Part shown: piece after piece, positions 1 to 2,650 of the stretch | How positions within the stretch are numbered: the stretch's first letter is position 1 | Layout of the letters: each line of letters starts with the position of its first letter | NCBI GenBank assembly: GCA_038043285.1 | Contig: JBBTCJ010000165.1 | Span: forward strand, 1 to 6,547 | Direction: 5' to 3' | Length of the DNA: 6,547 bases | DNA from: JBBTCJ01 sp038043285 | GTDB lineage: Bacteria > Planctomycetota > Phycisphaerae > UBA1845 | Translations under genes and position numbers: made by a program | The notes under the pieces: model-generated | What the model was told of the DNA's origin: nothing | Seen by the model: the letters and a program-made list of their open reading frames with translations, nothing else | Database searches by the model: none

Positions 1-2
1 GC

Positions 3-593
3 ATCGTCTATTGTTCCACCCGCGCCGAGACCGAGCGTCTCGCGGCGCTGCTGACCGCCTCGACGATACCGGCCCGCGCCTACCACGCCGGCCTCAACGA
101 CCATCTCCGCCGCGAGGTCCAGGAGTGGTTTCTCTTCCCTCGCGGTCCAATCGACAATCGTCAATCGTCAATCGCCAATTCCAAGGTCGTCGTCGCCACC
201 ATCGCCTTCGGCATGGGCATCAACAAGCCCGACGTGCGCTTCGTGGTCCACGCCTCGATGCCCTCGTCGCTGGAGACCTATCATCAGGAGATCGGTCGCG
301 CGGGCCGCGACGGCAACCCCGCGGAGTGCATCCTGTTCTACTCGACGCGAGACCTATACGCATGGATTGATCGTTTCGATGCCGATGCCTCCTCGCAATC
401 GGTCTACGACTCACGCCGGGGGGCTGTGCAACACGTGGACAACTACTGCGTCAACTCCGATCTGCTGGGCATCTGTCGCCATCGTTGGCTGACCGGCCAC
501 TTCAGCCAGCCCTATTCCCCGCCTACCGTCGGGGACGGCTTACACGTCCCCTGCGGCGATCCCTGTGGCGCCTGCGACGTGTGTCTGGAGTAG
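3..593 (+). CDS. recQ: RecQ-family ATP-dependent DNA helicase, C-terminal part (5' end outside the window)
   Basis: Superfamily 2 3'-5' DNA helicases of the RecQ family unwind recombination and replication intermediates in the cytoplasm. The frame is open from the left edge, so only helicase domain 2 and the zinc region are visible (196 residues). Seen in order: IVYCSTRAETERLA (1-14) and RAYHAGL (25-31); motif V, ATIAFGMGINKPDVRFVVH (65-83); motif VI, YHQEIGRAGRDG (93-104), with the arginine finger region; then a zinc-binding segment with C158 in ICRHRWL and C188/C191/C194 in CGACDVC, matching the four cysteines of E. coli RecQ. C149 and C184 are extra. The protein stops two residues after the last zinc cysteine, so the winged-helix (RQC) and HRDC domains of E. 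coli RecQ are absent; shortened RecQs of this kind are known. Odd: about 12 extra residues (around 46-60, GPIDNRQSSIAN) sit between QEWF and VVAT, encoded by a short repeat. Helicase family is sure; orthology to RecQ itself is likely. Confidence 0.93.
   Translation: MVYCSTRAETERLAALLTASTIPARAYHAGLNDHLRREVQEWFLFPRGPIDNRQSSIANSKVVVATIAFGMGINKPDVRFVVHASMPSSLETYHQEIGRAGRDGNPAECILFYSTRDLYAWIDRFDADASSQSVYDSRRGAVQHVDNYCVNSDLLGICRHRWLTGHFSQPYSPPTVGDGLHVPCGDPCGACDVCLE
147..182 (+). repeat. Degenerate ATCGTCA/ATCGCCA repeat inserted in frame in the recQ-like gene
   Basis: The stretch is built of near-7-bp units (AATCGAC, AATCGTC, AATCGTC, AATCGCC) and translates as PIDNRQSSIANS. Compared with the E. 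coli RecQ sequence, in which seven residues separate QEKF from VVAT, this protein has nineteen. The extra twelve residues correspond almost exactly to this repeat. A related run lies at 1571-1607 and a weaker one at 1271-1292, all on the same strand and all read in the same phase (giving SSI). It falls in the loop before helicase motif V, so it is probably tolerated as a surface insertion. Confidence 0.75.
587..590 (+). promoter_or_regulatory. Ribosome-binding site of the 42-codon small ORF, inside the recQ 3' end
   Basis: GGAG lies 7 bases before the ATG at 598 and spans the last codons of the recQ-like gene. This good spacing supports the small ORF as a translated gene and argues that it is made from the recQ transcript. 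Confidence 0.55.
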
Positions 594-597
594 GCCA

Positions 598-726
598 ATG
601 TTCCGCCGCTACCATAGGCCGGATGACGTTGGATGGTTGGGTTGGTTTGAGGACGCCGGCGGCGACGTGATCGCCTTCGTCGGTCTGGATCGTCGGGTTC
701 TGTTCCTCCGGGAACTCCGCGAATGA
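598..726 (+). CDS. Small hypothetical protein, 42 aa, coupled to both neighbours
   Basis: Reading ATG at 598 to TGA at 724-726 gives 42 residues, beginning MFRRYHRPDDVGWLGWFEDA and ending VLFLRELRE. It starts 4 bases after the recQ stop, behind a GGAG at 587-590, and its stop overlaps the next start as ATGA (723-726), the classic layout of translational coupling. The residues look like a small alpha/beta fold: an acidic, aromatic first half, a hydrophobic strand (DVIAFVGL), then RRVLFLREL. There is no signal peptide or membrane segment. I do not recognise a family. It could be a small partner of the helicase or the HTH protein, or a leader peptide that couples their translation. Support is positional and from codon content (mostly G or C at third positions), not from homology. 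Confidence 0.6.
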   Translation: MFRRYHRPDDVGWLGWFEDAGGDVIAFVGLDRRVLFLRELRE

Positions 727-2150
727 ACGATCGCGTCCCATCCCTCGAGCTCGACGGCCTCAAGGTCTTCGTCGCCCGCGACGGCGATCGCGTGACCGGC
801 CGTGTCATATTCCCCTATGAGACCTATGGCCGCACCGAGGTTCCCATCGACTACCTCAATTCCGCTTCGCCGGGTGCTGGCCCCGTTGTTGATCAGAGCC
901 GCGCCCGTGAGGAAGCGGTCGCCGTTCCGGCGGCAACCGATGCGCGTCATACCTCTCGCCGTTCCGCCGTCCGCCGCTACCTGGATATCCGCAAGACCGA
1001 GCCGGACGTTTCGCGCACGGCACTCGCACGCCGCGTCGCCGCCTCCTTGCGCATTTCCGTTCGCACCCTCCAATTATGGGTGCATCGTTTTGAGTTGGAA
1101 GGCGAATCCGGCCTGGCCGACCGTTACGTCGCCACGCCGCCGAAAAATCTGCACCTCGACGGCGGGGTGGCCCGCGACGCCGTGCTCGTCTGCGCCTGGT
1201 GGTCCTTCCGCATCGGCAACCTCGACGATGTCGACTCCCGGGCGGTTCACTCCGCCGCGAGCCTCTTCCCATCGTCCATCGCCGATCGCCCAACGAAAAT
1301 CCCGGTGGGCGACGCCCTTGCCGCCATCGACTGCTATTACTCCTGGCCCTGCGATCGTCAGCGATATCCTTTCAAGTCGTTCCAACGCTGGTGTCGTTAT
1401 GAGTTCGAGAAGTGGCTGCTCCGCGCCGCCGACGCCAACGACTACCGCGCCGCCCTCGGCGCGTCCGATCAGAGCCGCGCCCGTGAGGAAGCGGTCGATT
1501 GTGATTCGTTCCGCGCCGATGAAGGTGCCGTTCTTGATCCGTACCGCGCCCGTGAGGAAGCGGCTGCCGTTCAATCGCCAATCGCCACTCGACAATCGTC
1601 AATTACCGAGGTTCCCCTCCGTCGCCCGTCGACCAGGCGTGCATCCAACGTTCCCGACGATCGCACCCGTCGCCGCGACGCCAACGCTCGATCAACCCGC
1701 TCCGCCATCCGCCGCCTCGCCGTTCCTGATCCGTGCCGCGCCTGTGAGGAAGCGGACCCGGAGTTGCTCCGCGCCTCTCGCTTCTTAGCGGGCATCGGCA
1801 ACCGCGACGCCGCCCGCGACATCCTCCTCCAGGACGCCGCACCGCCGGCCACCATCGCGGAAGCCCTTCGACGAATCGAGGACCGTTTCCGGGTCGTGAT
1901 CCTTGCCGCTTCGAAGGGCGATCGAACGGCCTTCGATCAGGCCCTCGCCACCCTGCCGCTCTGGTGGGAACGCATGCCCCAAGAGGTGCGCCACAACGTC
2001 GATTTCAAGATTGACGCCTGGCGGGCGGATCACCCTCGCGTTTCCGACCCCGCCGTCCGCCGCCGCCGACTCCAGATGTTCCTCGTTGCACTCCATAGTC
2101 GGCGGGGTGGTTTCCACCGCCTGGCCGTCGCCGCCGCAATGGGTGCATAA
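723..2150 (+). CDS. Helix-turn-helix protein of unknown function, 475 aa, carrying in-frame repeats
   Basis: The ATG at 723 overlaps the upstream stop (ATGA), so translation is probably coupled; no strong Shine-Dalgarno is seen. Seen in the protein: an N-terminal segment (1-50) rich in strand-like residues; a helix-turn-helix of the IS481/Mu transposase N-terminal kind (about 80-135, with SRTALARRVAASLRISVRT, then LWVHRF and EGESGLADRY); a helical region with many aromatic residues (150-245, including DCYYSWPCDRQRYPFKSFQR); a basic low-complexity linker (245-345); and a helical C-terminal domain (346-475, with LPLWWERMPQEVRHNVDFKI). No DDE catalytic domain follows the HTH, so it is not an intact transposase. 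Five copies of a 10-codon repeat (DQSRAREEAV type) begin at residues 57, 249, 261, 272 and 336, and 'SSI' repeats occur near 184 and 292; nearly all lie in linkers. The GC-rich third positions outside the repeats indicate a real gene. A DNA-binding or regulatory role is inferred from the HTH only. Confidence 0.8.
   Translation: MNDRVPSLELDGLKVFVARDGDRVTGRVIFPYETYGRTEVPIDYLNSASPGAGPVVDQSRAREEAVAVPAATDARHTSRRSAVRRYLDIRKTEPDVSRTALARRVAASLRISVRTLQLWVHRFELEGESGLADRYVATPPKNLHLDGGVARDAVLVCAWWSFRIGNLDDVDSRAVHSAASLFPSSIADRPTKIPVGDALAAIDCYYSWPCDRQRYPFKSFQRWCRYEFEKWLLRAADANDYRAALGASDQSRAREEAVDCDSFRADEGAVLDPYRAREEAAAVQSPIATRQSSITEVPLRRPSTRRASNVPDDRTRRRDANARSTRSAIRRLAVPDPCRACEEADPELLRASRFLAGIGNRDAARDILLQDAAPPATIAEALRRIEDRFRVVILAASKGDRTAFDQALATLPLWWERMPQEVRHNVDFKIDAWRADHPRVSDPAVRRRRLQMFLVALHSRRGGFHRLAVAAAMGA
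891..920 (+). repeat. SRAREEAV/PHGRGS-type 30-bp repeat, copy 1
   Basis: Encodes DQSRAREEAV in the 475-residue gene; the minus strand reads RFLTGAALI or PLPHGRGSD. The 30 bases are identical to those at 1467-1496, while the flanks differ. The core at 899-918 can fold as CCGC/GCGG around an inner CC/GG closed by GTGA, a GNRA-type loop if transcribed. The similarity to copies 3 and 4 extends about 9 bases upstream (882-890). Confidence 0.85.
1271..1292 (+). repeat. Weak copy of the ATCGTCA/ATCGCCA repeat
   Basis: ATCGTCCATCGCCGATCGCC resembles the runs at 147-182 and 1571-1607 and is read in the same phase (PSSIADRP in the 475-residue protein). It is more diverged, and could be ordinary coding sequence that happens to resemble the repeat. 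Confidence 0.4.
1467..1496 (+). repeat. SRAREEAV/PHGRGS-type 30-bp repeat, copy 2
   Basis: Base-for-base identical to 891-920 and in the same reading frame (DQSRAREEAV, residues 249-258). It opens a cluster of three copies spaced 36 and 33 bases apart, in the linker after the aromatic-rich domain. Confidence 0.85.
1503..1532 (+). repeat. SRAREEAV-type repeat, diverged copy
   Basis: Encodes DSFRADEGAV, aligning with DQSRAREEAV and DPYRAREEAA without gaps. At base level it keeps GAT, CCGCGCC and GTGCCGTT landmarks but has lost the CCGC/GCGG stem, which suggests an old copy. Confidence 0.55.
1536..1565 (+). repeat. SRAREEAV-type repeat, copy 3
   Basis: Encodes DPYRAREEAA. The 20-base core at 1544-1563 is identical to those of copies 1 and 2. 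With 9 upstream bases (1527-1535) it matches copy 4 over 37 bp (1527-1563 versus 1719-1755) with three differences, so the full unit is probably near 37 bp. Confidence 0.8.
1571..1607 (+). repeat. ATCGTCA/ATCGCCA repeat run, directly after repeat copy 3
   Basis: Units CAATCGCC, AATCGCC, ACTCGAC, AATCGTC and AATTACC encode QSPIATRQSSIT. It shares CAATCGTCAAT with the run at 147-182 in the recQ-like gene and the same phase (RQSSI). It lies 5 bases after the SRAREEAV-type repeat, so the two families are found together here. Confidence 0.7.
1728..1757 (+). repeat. SRAREEAV-type repeat, copy 4
   Basis: Encodes DPCRACEEAD. The core at 1736-1755 differs from copies 1-3 by a single C-to-T change. 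The first 9 bases upstream match those of copy 3 closely. It lies just before the C-terminal helical domain of the 475-residue protein. Confidence 0.8.
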
Positions 2151-2250
2151 TGGACCACCAACTAGGACAATTCACAGGCTGTTTCCGGCGTCTCCCAATT
2201 CAAGCCACGCGATACTTTTTTCAAATTGTCGCCCGGCCGACTTGCCGTTG

Positions 2251-2329
2251 CATTGCCGCATTGCCGTTGCTTCGGTTTTGCGCTTTCGCATGTAACTCTT
2301 GTTGCCGTCGAAACTTAAGTGCGGCAATG
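2251..2329. repeat. Inverted repeat A: CATTGCCGCA / TGCGGCAATG
   Basis: The arms at 2251-2260 and 2320-2329 are perfect 10-bp reverse complements. They interleave with a second inverted repeat (2273-2284 / 2334-2345), giving an A-B-A'-B' order that would be an H-type pseudoknot in RNA. The left arm is flanked by direct repeats of GCCGTTGC (2244-2251, 2263-2270). Confidence 0.6.
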
Positions 2330-2345
2330 TCCCAGCGCAAAACCG
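2273..2345. repeat. Inverted repeat B: CGGTTTTGCGCT / AGCGCAAAACCG
   Basis: The arms at 2273-2284 and 2334-2345 are perfect 12-bp reverse complements. Each contains the decamer GCGCAAAACC or its complement. This decamer recurs at 2374-2383 and 2447-2456, and I see it nowhere else in the window. Confidence 0.65.
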
Positions 2346-2373
2346 GTGTGCGCGGCCCGTTTTCGACCTGCGA

Positions 2374-2383
2374 GCGCAAAACC
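2374..2383 (+). repeat. GCGCAAAACC decamer, third copy
   Basis: Exact copy of the decamer at 2335-2344. The shared stretch is 11 bases with the preceding A (2334-2344, 2373-2383). CGTTTTCG octamers lie around it at 2358-2365, 2385-2392 and 2394-2401. Possible protein-binding site; nothing here identifies the protein. Confidence 0.5.
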
Positions 2384-2441
2384 TCGTTTTCGCCGTTTTC
2401 GCACCTAACTATCGCTGCTTCCTAGACTTACGACATTTTCC

Positions 2442-2455
2442 GTTTTGCGCAAAAC
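2442..2455. promoter_or_regulatory. 14-bp perfect palindrome GTTTTGCGCAAAAC, possible operator
   Basis: Perfect dyad symmetry made of two head-to-head decamer motifs overlapping at GCGC. It lies about 80 bp upstream of the -35 element of the lptD promoter and at the end of the decamer cluster. A dimeric regulator site is an inference. The distance suits an activator or an upstream autoregulated site better than a classic repressor operator. Confidence 0.4.
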
Positions 2456-2534
2456 CCGGGTGCTCCGCACAGGGGGTTCCCCGGCTCCTCAGCCCCCCAA
2501 CCTTGCCCTGGTCCCTGGCGCGGCACGGGCCGCG

Positions 2535-2562
2535 TTGACACCGGTCGCACCCACCGTATAGT
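2535..2562 (+). promoter_or_regulatory. Sigma-70-type promoter of lptD
   Basis: A perfect -35 hexamer TTGACA (2535-2540), a 16-bp spacer and the -10 hexamer TATAGT (2557-2562, five of six consensus bases). Transcription should begin near 2569-2570, leaving a leader of about 80 nt before the ATG at 2651. This is the clearest promoter in the window. It means lptD can be transcribed independently of the recQ-HTH gene run. Confidence 0.75.
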
Positions 2563-2650
2563 GCCCCCACCCTCGCGAACGGCTACGAGAGCGGCGCGGA
2601 ACCCTTCGAGCCGAACGGCGATTCGACCATTCGGGCGGGCCCGGTCCGGG

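Larger units (their letters stand above)
2151..2534. other. Non-coding gap of about 380 bp, with repeated motifs but no convincing gene
   Basis: Third-position GC bias is lost here and the stretch is visibly richer in A/T than its surroundings, for example 2213-2228. Short frames exist on both strands (a 91-codon plus-strand frame from 2150, a 39-codon minus-strand frame 2291-2172), but neither shows a recognisable domain. The part from 2244 to 2456 holds decamer repeats, interleaved inverted repeats and a palindrome, listed separately. The last 75 bases are GC-rich and lead to the lptD promoter. I see no rho-independent terminator for the upstream genes: the T run at 2216-2221 has no stem before it. 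Confidence 0.7.

Noticed and set aside
2101..2121. Hairpin GGTGG-TTT-CCACC near the end of the HTH gene
   Set aside because: It lies within the coding sequence and has no T tract, so it is not supported as a terminator.
723..2150. HTH protein as an intact IS481/Mu-type transposase
   Set aside because: The HTH resembles those families, but no DDE catalytic triad region follows and no terminal inverted repeats flank the gene.
2166..2230. 7-bp inverted repeat GACAATT / AATTGTC near a T run
   Set aside because: Short arms 51 bases apart; the T run precedes the second arm, so this is not a terminator. Likely chance in A/T-richer DNA.
2172..2291. A 39-codon minus-strand frame beginning MRKRKTEATAMRQCNGKSAG
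   Set aside because: No ribosome-binding site that I can defend, no family recognised, and it overlaps the arms of the inverted repeats. It could be chance.
2150..2425. A 91-codon plus-strand frame starting in the stop of the HTH gene (TAATG)
   Set aside because: The stop/start overlap is attractive, but the product is Cys- and Arg-rich without any recognisable domain, third-position GC bias is lost, and it runs through the decamer repeats.
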